Position numbers and translations under genes: made by a program
Shown here: piece by piece, positions 12,209 to 23,278 of the stretch
How positions within the stretch are numbered: position 1 is the first letter of the stretch
Layout: each line of letters begins with the position of its first letter
The notes under the pieces: model-generated
What the model saw: the letters and a program-made list of their open reading frames with translations, nothing else
Databases searched by the model: none
Told to the model about the DNA's origin: nothing
NCBI GenBank assembly: GCA_963693305.1
Contig: OY855915.1
Span: 15,053,284 to 15,117,283, forward strand
Direction of reading: 5' to 3'
Length of the DNA stretch: 64,000 nucleotides
Source of the DNA: Meandrina meandrites
Lineage: Eukaryota; Cnidaria; Anthozoa; Scleractinia; Meandrinidae

Positions 12209-12954
12209 GGGTGCGTTTCTTTGGGAAAATCCAAAATTGGATCATTGATCTCAGATCACACGGATACTTTGCTCCCAAAGAAACGAAGAATCCGAAAATG
12301 GATTTTTGCCTTGACAACGCCGTAAACACATTTTGCACAGAACATAAAATTATCACGACAAATTTATTTTCCGTCGAATGTATCCTAGCTAAATTCATTT
12401 CAGCATACAAAATCTTTCACAAAAATCACACGACGAAATAGTTCTTCTTTAGTCTGGAGCACAATGTTGCAAAAACGCATCTGAGAGCGAAGAATGCTTG
12501 CAAAATGATCCTGCCAACTTCACTCGTGACAATTCAAAAGGATACAACTTCCGTAGGCACACGTTGGGAGTTCTAGAAAACCTGCATCCAGTTTAAAATG
12601 ACACTTCATACTGATCAAGCTACCTTTCCTTTTATCGTCAATTATTTTTGTATTTTGATCGAATTAAGCACCTGAAAACTTACCATATGACAGTGTTTAC
12701 AAAGAGCGAACCTTTATTTTCACAGCAAAGACCGCTGGGCCAATGTACTTTTTTCGAATCCTTTCCCAAAGAAACGCACGGATCATGAATCCTAAAAATC
12801 CGGATTTAGATATGATCTGATGTATCCACTCGGAGTGTGGATTCTTCAGATCATTGATCCGAGATTAATCCATTTTCGGATATAGGTAAAGAAACGCAAA
12901 ATCTGTTTTTGGATACAAGAATCCGGATTTGGATTTTCCCAAAGAAACGCACCC
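12209..12954. mobile_element. 746-bp TIR element present in only one arm
   Basis: The ends are GGGTGCGTTTCTTTGGGAAA and its inverted copy. They are flanked by CAA at 12,206-12,208 and 12,955-12,957. The corresponding site in arm B (near 17,385) is an intact empty site. Three-base target duplications and GGG-starting termini resemble PIF/Harbinger elements, but no transposase is encoded. Confidence 0.85.
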
Positions 12955-12959
12955 CAAGC

Positions 12960-13770
12960 TTCACTCCTAACGCTCTTAAATTTTTTAACTTCGGTCCAAA
13001 TTTCGTCAAATGGTTTTCTACCATCTATAATGACTCTCAAAGCGCCGTAATGAATGGTGGCAACTTGACAAATTACTTTGAAATATCTATGGGAGGGGGG
13101 GGGGGGGGGGGCAAGACAGGGCTGTCCTCTTAGTCCTTTTCTTTTTATTCTTTCGGTAGAGTTACTTGGTTTAAAGATCTGTCAAGACCCAGCTTGCATA
13201 TGCATACCACTTCCAAACAATACGGTTGCAAAAATTTCACAGTTTGTGGATGACACAAGCATTATTGCCAGCAATACAACTTCTCTTAAGTTTTGCTTAC
13301 AAATTGTAAATTGGTTCCGGTCCCTCTCTGGACTCAAACTAAATAAAAAGAAAACTCAAGCAATGTGGCTAGGATCTATGAAGCAAAGTAACTCCAAGAT
13401 TCTTGATTATAAAACCACAAAGGATCCCATTAAAGTTCTAGGAGCCTTTTTATCTTATAATCAAGGAAAGAACATTGAAGCAAACTTTTTCGGAAAATGA
13501 AAGCAAAATTGAATCTGTGGCTATCAAGAGACCTCACACTATGGAAAATGAAAACAAAATTGAATCTGTGGCTATCGAGAGACCTCACACTTTATGGAAA
13601 ATCCCTTCTAGGTAAATCGCTAAATCTCTGTCCCTGGGAACGTCATCAAACTGGTTCAATCTCAGCTATTCTATTTTTTGTGGAACAACTAAGATAAAAT
13701 CAAGAGATCTGTCATGTACCAACTGCTCAAGCATGGAGGTGTAAATTTCGTCAACTGTGAAATTGTCGTG
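12960..13770 (+). pseudogene. LINE reverse transcriptase fragment (arm A)
   Basis: The translated segments contain RQGCPLSPFLFIL and the polymerase core FVDDTSI, hallmarks of non-LTR reverse transcriptases. They are preceded by a FNFGPNFVKW-type fingers region and followed by the thumb segment around LSGLKLNKKKTQ. A G-run of 17 splits the frame just before RQGCP. A duplicated 50-base stretch follows at 13,497-13,590, with more stops beyond. The copy is dead. It is broken at 13,771 by a MITE-like insertion, and its 3' half resumes at about 19,944. Confidence 0.8.
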
Positions 13771-14699
13771 AAGGTGTCTCTCTACAGTTTTTTCTGGACC
13801 ATACCAAACATTTTCATTTGGCCGTTTAGAAAATTTCCCGGGCTCGAATCGACGTGAAATTTACACCAGATATTGGAATTGGATTGAAGTTTGATATAAT
13901 ATATTTTTTAGGAAAATCGATATTTCCATGGTAACGATAAACAGAAAAACTAGATATCAGTTAAACTTGAATTCTACGCGAATAAGATTTGACGTAAAAA
14001 AACTAACACCAGTATCTGAAACTATGGTGTACTTCACATCAAATATGTAAGAATAAAAAAATTCTGTATGTTTGATTTCGAATAAATCGAAAATATATTT
14101 CAAACAATGCTTTTTGCATTATAATGATAAACGGACCGATTTGAAGACACTGCTTTGATGGAATTATTTCGAAATAACACCAAAATGTGTATTTACTAAT
14201 CTTTCGTCGCCGTGAAAGTTTTGTTGATTTTCGTCATCGGATTTTTTCATACGGTCACTACCAATGTAATTTTTGTTAAATTTTTTACATTTAGCGCTTT
14301 TTCGAAAATCTCCAAAACGGCTCCAACGATTTTTTTAAAACTTTCACAACACATGCTTGATAATGCAAAGAATTTAATTCCAAAGTTTTATTAACGTTGA
14401 TTTTCAGGAACACGTCCAAAGTATTCCTTAAAGAAGGCGCTCGAACCGACGAAAAAGTTGCGTTACAAATTCTGCGTTCGCAATTTATGCTAAAATATTC
14501 AAATCAATGTTTTTTACATTCCATCTTGATAAATACAGTTCATTGCTATTGTTTTCAATATTGTGTTTTTTCCCTCACTCTTTTGCTCACTCGATGGAAT
14601 GTAAAAAACATTGACTTGAATATTTTAGCATAAATTGCGAACGCTGAATTTGTAACGCAACTTTTTCGTCGGTTCGAACGCCTTCTTTAAGGATAAATT

Positions 14700-15636
14700 G
14701 CATATTTTTGCAGATGAAGAACGGTACTTTTCGGCTGTTTTGGCTAGAGAGATCAAGCAGGTGCCAAATTTGCAGGTAAGCTGTATTAATGACAAAATCT
14801 GCTTGAGATATGTTGAATTCGATACCGGCGCGAAAAAATCGCAAATGATTGTACATGTGCTGATACAAATGGACATAACTTTTAAAATACTGAAAACGTA
14901 CATGGGATTTTGCATATTTTTGCAGATGAAGGACGGCACTTTTCGGCTGTATAGGCTAGAGACATCAAGCAGGTGCCAAATTTGTAAAATTAGCTTCTAA
15001 ATCGAGGCAATTTTCAGCCTTCGGTCGATATCGATTAGTAGTGTTCATAATATGGTAAATTTCGCCTTTCCAGATAAATTGAGGGAAAAATTGTAACTGT
15101 CATGAGAAACTAGAATGGTTTATGAGCAAATTGATATAAAACTCGTGGTTAGAAGATGCGAATGGAAAATGTTACGGTGTCACCAAAAATGCCTATTTTT
15201 AAGTTTTCGAGACGTTGCGACTGGCCCTGACCAGGGCAAATGTTGAATGGCTCCTAACGCGGCCCGAAAATTACTTCGGATCAAACCAAATCTGTTTTAG
15301 TTCTTTCCTCGGTAAAGTCTTTCAGTTGACAGAGTTTCAGGCAAAATTATTTTTGGTGCGAAATTGAGTGGGTGGTTTTAACAGAGACCGCCTCTTAACT
15401 TATCTTTCGTTGCCGTGAAAGTTTTGTTGATTTTCGTTATCGCGATCCCGAGAATTGGATTTTTTCATACGGTCACTACCAATGTAATTTTTGGTTAATT
15501 TTCTACTTTTAGCGCTTTTTCGAAAATCTCCAAAACGGCTCCAACGATTTTTTTAAAACTTTCGCAACACATGCTTGATAATGCAAAGAATTTAATTCCA
15601 AAGTTTTATTAATGTTGATTTACTGGAACACGTCCA
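14700..15636. other. Spacer of the large inverted duplication
   Basis: This is unique centre sequence between the two arms. Part of it (about 14,770-15,395) is repeated directly at about 18,235-18,852 with small differences. From about 15,400 it repeats the segment at 14,200-14,400. No credible gene is seen. Confidence 0.6.
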
Positions 15637-17815
15637 AATTTATCCTTAAAGAAGGCGTTCGAACCGACGAAAAAGTTGCGTTACAAATTCAGCGTTCGCA
15701 ATTTATGCTAAAATATTCAAGTCAATGTTTTTTACATTCCATCGAGTGAGCAAAAGAGTGAGGGAAAAAACACAATATTGAAAACAATAGCAATGAACTG
15801 TATTTATCAAGATGGAATGTAAAAAACATTGATTTGAATATTTTAGCATAAATTGCGAACGCAGAATTTGTAACGCAACTTTTTCGTCGGTTCGAGCGCC
15901 TTCTTTAAGGAATACTTTGGACGTGTTCCTGAAAATCAACGTTAATAAAACTTTGGAATTAAATTCTTTGCATTATCAAGCATGTGTTGTGAAAGTTTTA
16001 AAAAAATCGTTGGAGCCGTTTTGGAGATTTTCGAAAAAGCGCTAAATGTAAAAAATTTAACAAAAATTACATTGGTAGTGACCGTATGAAAAAATCCGAT
16101 GACGAAAATCAACAAAACTTTCACGGCGACGAAAGATTAGTAAATACACATTTTGGTGTTATTTCGAAATAATTCCATCAAAGCAGTGTCTTCAAATCGG
16201 TCCGTTTATCATTATAATGCAAAAAGCATTGTTTGAAATATATTTTCGATTTATTCGAAATCAAACATACAGAATTTTTTTATTCTTACATATTTGATGT
16301 GAAGTACACCATAGTTTCAGATACTGGTGTTAGTTTTTTTACGTCAAATCTTATTCGCGTAGAATTCAAGTTTAACTGATATCTAGTTTTTCTGTTTATC
16401 GTTACCATGGAAATATCGATTTTCCTAAAAAATATATTATATCAAACTTCAATCCAATTCCAATATCTGGTGTAAATTTCACGTCGATTCGAGCCCGGGA
16501 AATTTTCTAAACGGCCAAATGAAAATGTTTGGTATGGTCCAGAAAAAACTGTAGAGAGACACCTTCACGACAATTTCACAGTTGACGAAATTTACACCTC
16601 CATGCTTGAGCAGTTGGTACATGACAGATCTCTTGATTTTATCTTAGTTGTTCCACAAAAAATAGAATAGCTGAGATTGAACCAGTTTGATGACGTTCCC
16701 AGGGACAGAGATTTAGCGATTTACCTAGAAGGGATTTTCCATAAAGTGTGAGGTCTCTCGATAGCCACAGATTCAATTTTGTTTTCATTTTCCATAGTGT
16801 GAGGTCTCTTGATAGCCACAGATTCAATTTTGCTTTCATTTTCCGAAAAAGTTTGCTTCAATGTTCTTTCCTTGATTATAAGATAAAAAGGCTCCTAGAA
16901 CTTTAATGGGATCCTTTGTGGTTTTATAATCAAGAATCTTGGAGTTACTTTGCTTCATAGATCCTAGCCACATTGCTTGAGTTTTCTTTTTATTTAGTTT
17001 GAGTCCAGAGAGGGACCGGAACCAATTTACAATTTGTAAGCAAAACTTAAGAGAAGTTGTATTGCTGGCAATAATGCTTGTGTCATCCACAAACTGTGAA
17101 ATTTTTGCAACCGTATTGTTTGGAAGTGGTATGCATATGCAAGCTGGGTCTTGACAGATCTTTAAACCAAGTAACTCTACCGAAAGAATAAAAAGAAAAG
17201 GACTAAGAGGACAGCCCTGTCTTGCCCCCCCCCCCCCCTCCCATAGATATTTCAAAGTAATTTGTCAAGTTGCCACCATTCATTACGGCGCTTTGAGAGT
17301 CATTATAGATGGTAGAAAACCATTTGACGAAATTTGGACCGAAGTTAAAAAATTTAAGAGCGTTAGGAGTGAAGCTTGGTCGCAATGATCCGTTAGCAAT
17401 CCAGTAGTGCGACCATAGTCCGTTTGAACGTTTCCCATATTTCATGGATTGCGGCTATCAGTCCATTACATGTCACACAATTATCTGGCAGATGATATTA
17501 ACCTTGACTTTATTTACTCTTTGGATATGCTATGCTGGATATGAATGGTCGGTTTTCCACTTTTCCGTCTTTAAATTCCAAAGGATTTCATTTCCATATT
17601 CATTAGCGGGATGAAGGATCTAACTATTGCTGAAACAATGCATATTTGCATTATTTATACCAACACAATTCACCTCCTGTAATCAAACTCATCGTCTCGT
17701 CCTGTTAAATGATTTTACCTGCTCAGATACCACATCTTCAGGATCTCTTTTAACCATGAAGTCCTAAGTTGAATACTCTCTTATGCAAGCACGCAGCACG
17801 TTTAGACCATGGCAA
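15637..17815. repeat. Arm B of a large inverted duplication
   Basis: Inverted copy of 11,770-14,699, lacking the 746-bp insertion and with a 14-base rather than 17-base homopolymer. Nearly all other positions agree. Confidence 0.9.
16564..17390 (-). pseudogene. LINE reverse transcriptase fragment (arm B)
   Basis: Minus-strand twin of the fragment at 12,960-13,770, with the same RQGCPLSPFLFIL and FVDDTSI motifs and the same stops. Here the coding sequence upstream of the G run is continuous from about 17,445, because the 746-bp insertion is absent. The copy is not functional. Confidence 0.8.
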
Positions 17816-18167
17816 CTCTCCAAGTCCGTTATTAAGGATAAAACCCAGATTTTAGGGCTTATATTTGGAAGACATCCTCCAATTTATACTGCTGAACGAT
17901 CGAGTACAAGTGTGATGCTGCTTCCTCAGAGGTCCGCATGAACCTCATGAGTAAAACCGCTAGCAAGGATTTTGAATGAAGTCTTTGGCATTTTGGGGAA
18001 AAGTAGAATTTAATTCGAATTCATGATAAAGGGGGGAGGGAGGCATTTTGTCACTAAAGAGTCTCTGACCAGGTTATCATAGCTTTCTGAATGCAGGAAT
18101 AACATCAACCCCGACCAGTTGCAAACGTGTCACGCAAGGCAATACTTACTTATTTGCTGGAATTATT

Positions 18168-18234
18168 ATGGATTTCAGCGGCCTGGAGATTGAAAAACTT
18201 CTCAAGGTGGACATAAGCTCGAATAGCGAAGCAG
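18168..18234 (+). other. Possible small captured exon
   Basis: An ATG opens 22 codons (MDFSGLEIEKLL...) and ends exactly at a GCAG/GTAAGC splice-donor consensus. Downstream is repeat sequence shared with 14,770-15,395. It may be the first exon of a gene carried by the surrounding element. No further exon was found, so function is unknown. Confidence 0.25.
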
Positions 18235-18855
18235 GTAAGCTGTATTAATGACAAAATCTCCTTGAGATATGTTGATTTCGATACCGGCGAAAAAATCGCA
18301 AATGCTTGTACATGTGCTGATACAAGCGGACATAACTTTTAAAATACTGAAAACGTACACGGGATTTTGCATATTTTTGCAGATGAAGAACGGTACTTTT
18401 CGGCTGTTTTGGCTAGAGACATCAAGCAGGTGCCAAATTTGTAAAATTAGCTTCTAAATCGAGGCAATTTTCATTCTTCTGTCGATGTCGATTAGAAGTG
18501 TTCATAATATGGTCAATTTCGCCTTTTCAGATAAATTGAGGAGAAAATGGTAACTGTCATGAGAAACTAGATTGGTTTATGAGCAAATTGATATAAAACT
18601 CGTGGCTAGACGATGCGAATGGAAAATGTTACGGTGTCACCAAAAATGCCTATTTTTAAGTTTTCGAGACGTTGCGACTGGCCCTGACGAGGGCAAATAT
18701 CGAATGGCTCCTAACGCGGCCCGAGAATTATTTCGAATCAAACCAAATCTGTTTTAGTTCTTTCCTCGGTAAAGTCTTTCGGTTGACAGAGTTTCAGGCA
18801 AAATTGTTTTTAATGCGAAATTGAGTGGGTGGTTTTAACAGAGACCGCCTCTTAA

Positions 18856-19515
18856 GGTGGCTCGAAAGGGTTTAGATATTCCCGTCTTTGGTATTCTATT
18901 GCAGCTACACCTATAACGTTGAGGTAAAACTTTTAGTACAACTTTGTAAAGGTTTTACCAATGAACAAATCGCAGTTGCCATGACGTCAAAATTCGTTGC
19001 CATGGCAACATAATATGAGGTCAAAGATACCTTATTTTTAACAGTTTGAGGCTAATAACTTAAAAACTAGACGGTGAAAGTTTTTGTTTTTCATCTATGT
19101 TTGCCTACTGGGCAAAACAAACAATCTAACAATGTTTAAAAAAATTCTGTAGGTAGGGTTCAGAGCCACCTTAAATATGTGAAAAAATGTCGTAGCTTCG
19201 AATCCTACCTACAGATTTTTTTAAAAATTTGCAAAAAATTTTCTTTTGTCAGTTGGATAAAAATATGTCAAAACCAAGACCTTTCACCAAGTAGTTTTTG
19301 AGTTGTTGGCCTCAAAAGCTCCAAAATAGGGTGTCTTTGACCTCATTTGACGTTGCCATGGAAACGATTTTTGACGTCACAATGACGTCAAGTTGTTCAT
19401 TGGTAAAATTTGTAAACGTTTGTACTAAAAGATTTTCTTCAAAATTATTGGTATGGCTGTGATAGAACACCTAAAACGGGCATGTCTAATTCTGACTAAA
19501 CTGTTATGAGCCACC
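18856..19515. mobile_element. MITE, TTAA-flanked (GGTGGCTC family)
   Basis: The ends GGTGGCTCGAAAGGGTTTAG and an imperfect inverted partner ending in GAGCCACC are flanked by TTAA at 18,852-18,855 and 19,516-19,519. The arms contain long partial symmetry (TTGCCATGGCAACA-type motifs) around a centre near 19,180. It is nested in the second copy of the element that splits the LINE. Related ends occur at 55.6-56.0 kb. Confidence 0.75.
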
Positions 19516-19943
19516 TTAAATGCACATTTTGGTGTTATTTCGAAGTAATTTCATCAAAGCAGTGTCTTCAAATTGGTCCGTTTATCATTATAATGCAAAA
19601 AGCATGGTTTGAAATATATTTTCGATTTATTCGAAATCAAACATACAGAATTTTTTTATTCTTGCATATTTGATGTGCAGTACACCATAGTTTCAGATAC
19701 TGGTGTTAGTTTTTTTACGTCAAATCTTATTCGCGTAGAATTCAAGTTTAACTGATTTCTTGTTTTACTGTTTGTCGTTGCCATGGAAATATCGATTTTC
19801 CTAAAAAATATATCATATCAAACTTCCATCCAATTCCAATGTCTGGCGTAAATTTCACATCGATTCGAGCCCGGGAAGTTTCCTAAACGGCCAGATGAAA
19901 ATGTTTGGTATGGTCCAGAAAAAACTGTAGAGAGACACCTTAA

Positions 19944-20530
19944 ATCTCTTCGCCTGGCCTGGATAAGCAGACTATTGAGTAACGCCGATGAGGTGTGGAA
20001 ACGATTCCAAATTACTATCTTTCACAATATGGGGGTTTATCATTCCTTCTTCGTTGCAATTTTAATCCTGCCTCCATAGACAAAAATCTGCCTCTCTTCT
20101 ACAGAGAACTTCTGTTCTATTTTCAGGAATTAAAACAAGGTAAAGACCTCTTCCCGTACGGCGAATATATACTTTGGAATAACGAAGCTATAACTATAGA
20201 AAATAATTCTCTATTTTGGAAAACCTGGTTTGACAAAGGAATTTACTTTGTTCAAGACCTCTTAGACTCTAGCGGAAACTTCCTGTCTTTTAGCGAATTT
20301 CAAAATAAATTCCATGTCAAGTCAAATTATTTGCACTACTTTCAGTTAACTGCATCATACTTTAAAAAGAAAGCTAAAGACTGGGGGCCAACTTTAGATA
20401 GTCTGTATTCGACCATCATATCTCCTTCACCTGGGTCAGAAACCACTTTAGATTTAGCAAATATGCGCTGCAAACACTACTATAAACTCTTAGTGGTATC
20501 AAAATATGGAAAGGTAGGTTTCCAGAAGAC
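19944..20530 (+). pseudogene. LINE 3' half, first piece
   Basis: The coding sequence continues the LINE ORF directly after the MITE-like insertion (AWISRLLSN, then SQYGGLSFLLRCNF onward). It is the region between the reverse transcriptase and the C-terminal zinc motif of an L1/Tx1-like ORF2. A frameshift near 20,000 separates AWISRLLSN from the 193-residue ORF. It is interrupted at 20,531 by another MITE. Confidence 0.65.
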
Positions 20531-20971
20531 TTACAGTCAAACGCATTCAACCGTAGCCACCCAACAAAGTTTTTGACATCTTTTTGACAAGTTTTTGATT
20601 ACTTTGATGAGTTTTACGGCTTCCGGTTGCTTTAAACTGCCAATTATCAGATTCCTTGGAAAATGGAAGGCAGGGTATCAACCGTTGCATGATTCGTCTT
20701 CAAACGTCAGAGTTTGAAAACGCTTCGCACGAGCGATTATGCCAAGTTCAACTGGCGATAAATAAATTTTATGCTGACAAAAATTTGGTCAAACTTAACT
20801 TTTTGCACAGGAAATGTTTTCTGGGTTTGTAAAACAAGTTGAAAGTGAACGTTTCACAGATCGTTCGTATGAACTGTTGTGCAACCGGAAGCCATCAAAC
20901 TAATCAAAAACTTGTCAAAAAGATGTCAAAAACTTAGTCGGGTGGCTACGGTTCAGCGCGTTTGACTGTAA
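20531..20971. mobile_element. MITE with TTACAGTCAAACGC ends, copy 1
   Basis: The perfect terminal inverted repeat TTACAGTCAAACGC and the inner pair AACCGTAGCCACC border 441 bases with no ORF. A second copy lies at 63,334-63,877. It is inserted in the LINE ORF. Confidence 0.8.
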
Positions 20972-21082
20972 CCGAATGGAAAAACAAATTTTCTTTCACT
21001 ATAGATCTACAAGAGATAACAAGCTAAGGCACTTCTCCTTCAAACTATTACATAGAATAATCGTTACAAAAAAAGAACTTAA

Positions 21083-21522
21083 GGTCATTCCTCTGTTTTG
21101 CATTGCGCATCCTTCCTGCGCACGATTTCTTGCGTCATTAGCGCGCACATAAACAAAATGGCGGCTTTTTTCTATGCAACTTAGTCCGCGAGAGAAATAT
21201 GTCGTCGATTTGTCGTAAACGAGTATGGGGACCTATCAATTTTCTCACGTATTTTGCGTGTAACGATCAAACTCTTTCTATAAAATGAATACAGATCAAC
21301 TTCTATATTTGAAAAAAAGATTATCACCGAAAACGTGTACTTTGCCAGTATTCGCAATGGAATTATAAGGAATTATGTGGTGTATATACAAGGTCTTCCC
21401 GCTCCTAAACGAATGTGGTGACCCCCCTTTTTTATTCAATTCAAAATTTAAGTTTCCTTCAGGTAATCAACCAATAGGCAAGGTTTGCTTGAAAATCTAT
21501 GTTCAGTTCTATTTCGGGGGCC
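21083..21522. mobile_element. MITE, GGTCATT family, copy 2
   Basis: Inverted relative to the copy at 1935-2368. The left edge is clean, with TTAA at 21,079-21,082. The right edge is eroded: a CTATTTCGGGGG stretch remains but the final GGTCATT-type end is lost. It splits the LINE ORF. Confidence 0.65.
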
Positions 21523-21854
21523 GTAAAAACTATGGTCTAGCTAATAACGTAACATGTATTTTTTGTCAAAACCCTGATTCGATTGAACATGCTTTCTTAG
21601 ACTGTCGTGCTACAACATCTTTTTTGAAGATGATCTTTTCCAACAGTGACACGAGCATGGGACAAAAAAAAATTCCCGACGGGAATCGAACCCATGGCCT
21701 CCCAGATACTCGGATGCTTTTGCATGGTTTAATCAAGAATCAAGCTCATGGCTCTGATCTCCATTTTTCGAGTAAAGAGATAACTTTCAATGATATTGCC
21801 GGTACTTCAGCATCTCAGGTGCTCAGTTGATCCCGCAACAAAACATAGATTACA

Positions 21855-21977
21855 CTTGTTCATCATTTACCTTAATACATATATAACTGTAAAAGCTTGT
21901 TCATCATTTACCTTAATACATATATAACTGTAAAAGCTTGTTCATCATTTACCTTAATACATATATAACTGTAAAAG
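21855..21977. repeat. Three 41-bp tandem repeats
   Basis: Three identical units begin with CTTGTTCATCATTTACC at 21,855, 21,896 and 21,937. They lie at the 3' end of the LINE remnant and probably derive from its last codons. Confidence 0.9.
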
Positions 21978-22189
21978 CTTTGAAAGAAAACTCCATCTTC
22001 CAGAGTTCAGGAGAAAAATGTTGCTGCAGTGGCAATAGAAAAGTGCGCTCCTCCTTATATGTCCTTCCAGTGTGTTTGTTAAAGTGCTACTATGATGAAA
22101 TTCGCATGTTTTCTTTCGCAACCGTTTTAAAATATTAACAAGTACTCTATATGAGAAGCAAAATGCCGTTTACTGTTCTTCAATACCTC

Positions 22190-22720
22190 TTTTCGTTCCA
22201 GAGATATTCAAGTTTTTAGAATATGCAAATTAGCAAAGTAGTGACGTCATACACTCACCCAAATTCTGATTAAATACTAAGAAAGTGATATCTCAGCCAA
22301 TTTGCATTGAAAGTCTCTGATTCTTTGCAGTAACTTTCTGCTAGTTGTGTTTCACAATATGAACTTGACAACTTGGTTACCATGGCAACATACTAGGTTC
22401 CAGATCCCCCAAATGCTTAACGCCCTTCTGGCCAATTCTGGCATTCTCCGTTAATATTTGTAAATAATGCTTTACATGCGAGATCTAGCAAGCATATCAA
22501 TGGATTTGGCAGACGTCTTGCCTGGGTGTAATTTTTCCGAACTGAAAAATTCTGAAATATTAAAATAAAATTGATGGGGACTGGAAATCGGGTTGAGTAG
22601 ATGACGTCATCAGTTACCTAATTTGCATATTTTACAATTTTTTTAAGCTTAAATATCTCTGGAACTAAAATAGATATTTGAAAACGGTAAACGGCATTTT
22701 TAATCTTTCTTTTAATACTC
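22190..22720. repeat. Dispersed repeat, copy of the 2690-3130 family
   Basis: Shares GGCAACATACTAGGTTCCAG, CTTCTGGCCAATT, GGGGACTGGAAA and ATATCTCTGGAAC-type blocks in the same order as 2690-3130. From about 22,720 to the viral element at 23,136 I see only AT-rich sequence with nothing recognisable. Confidence 0.6.
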
Positions 22721-23130
22721 TTTAAAACACCTAAAATTGCAAGGGGTGAAAATTTGATCATAGTACCACTTTAACATATATTGTATAATTAATATCCGTC
22801 ACAACACTTAAATGTAAAGTAAATTCAACGTCCGTTTCCCTTTCGTTTTTCAACTGTAATTTTTATCTCAACCTTACCTATAAACCTTGCTGTAATTTCT
22901 GTTTACTGAAGAAGTAGTATCTTGTTAGTTACTGTGGTTATTACTGGCGACTATTTTTTTATTCATAGGTATCCTCACTAGTTACCGTTTTATTATTATT
23001 AGTTTAATTTTTTGCGTGTGCGTGAATGTACTTTCCTTTGGTATTGTATTGTTCCAATAAAAAAAATACCTTCTTCAACGGAAAATGTAACCCTTGCATA
23101 TACCTAGCATGGCAAATAGTACCCCTTTCA

Positions 23131-23135
23131 CATAC
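23131..23135. repeat. Target-site duplication CATAC (left)
   Basis: CATAC directly precedes the left terminus and is repeated at 33,999-34,003 directly after the right terminus. Five bases is in the range produced by retroviral-type integrases. Confidence 0.7.
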
Positions 23136-23164
23136 AGTAGGTATGAAAGGCCGCACTCAAGACA

Positions 23165-23227
23165 ATTCAGTTTTTCCAAAATATTTTTTATTTTTTTATT
23201 TTCCAAAATATTTTGGAAAAACTGAAT
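23165..23227. repeat. 63-bp palindrome inside left terminal repeat
   Basis: ATTCAGTTTTTCCAAAATAT pairs with the inverted copy ending at 23,227. The loop is a short AT-rich stretch. The mirror copy is at 33,907-33,969. A role as a terminal hairpin or replication signal is inference. Confidence 0.85.
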
Positions 23228-23250
23228 ATTTTATTTTTTGAAAAACTGGC

Positions 23251-23260
23251 TTAAAGATTT
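23251..23260 (+). promoter_or_regulatory. TTAAAGATTT promoter-like motif (left SAP gene)
   Basis: Exact TTAAAGATTT, 18 bases before the SAP gene start codon, mirrored at 33,874-33,883. The same motif stands before several other genes of the element. Confidence 0.55.
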
Positions 23261-23278
23261 TAATCATTAATATAATCA

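Larger units (their letters stand above)
11770..14699. repeat. Arm A of a large inverted duplication
   Basis: The arm is the reverse complement of 15,637-17,815. It differs by a 746-bp MITE plus its 3-bp duplication, a longer G run (17 versus 14) and a few single-base changes or indels. It starts just past the end of the TRAF gene. It contains LINE reverse-transcriptase sequence (to about 13,770) and part of a MITE-like element (from 13,773). It is either a recent duplication or an assembly or cloning foldback. Confidence 0.9.
13773..19939. mobile_element. TIR element complex splitting the LINE
   Basis: The left end GGTGTCTCTCTACAG at 13,773 and the inverted right end at 19,939 interrupt continuous LINE coding sequence (TGAA before, TTAA after). 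The first about 420 bases (13,773-14,190) are repeated inverted at 19,520-19,939. The interior is rearranged. It contains the spacer, the inverted LINE arm B, a partial second copy (18,235-18,850) and another MITE (18,856-19,515). I see no transposase. The original element was probably much shorter before the inverted duplication. Confidence 0.6.
20972..21990 (+). pseudogene. LINE 3' half, second and third pieces
   Basis: The ORF2 sequence resumes after the MITE. It is broken again by a GGTCATT-family MITE (21,083-about 21,522) and returns as NYGLANNVTCIFCQNPDSIE, a CxxC...H...C zinc-knuckle segment typical of LINE ORF2 C-termini. A tRNA-like/SINE stretch (about 21,655-21,725, B box on the minus strand) interrupts once more. 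The 3' end carries the 41-bp tandem repeat. Confidence 0.6.
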
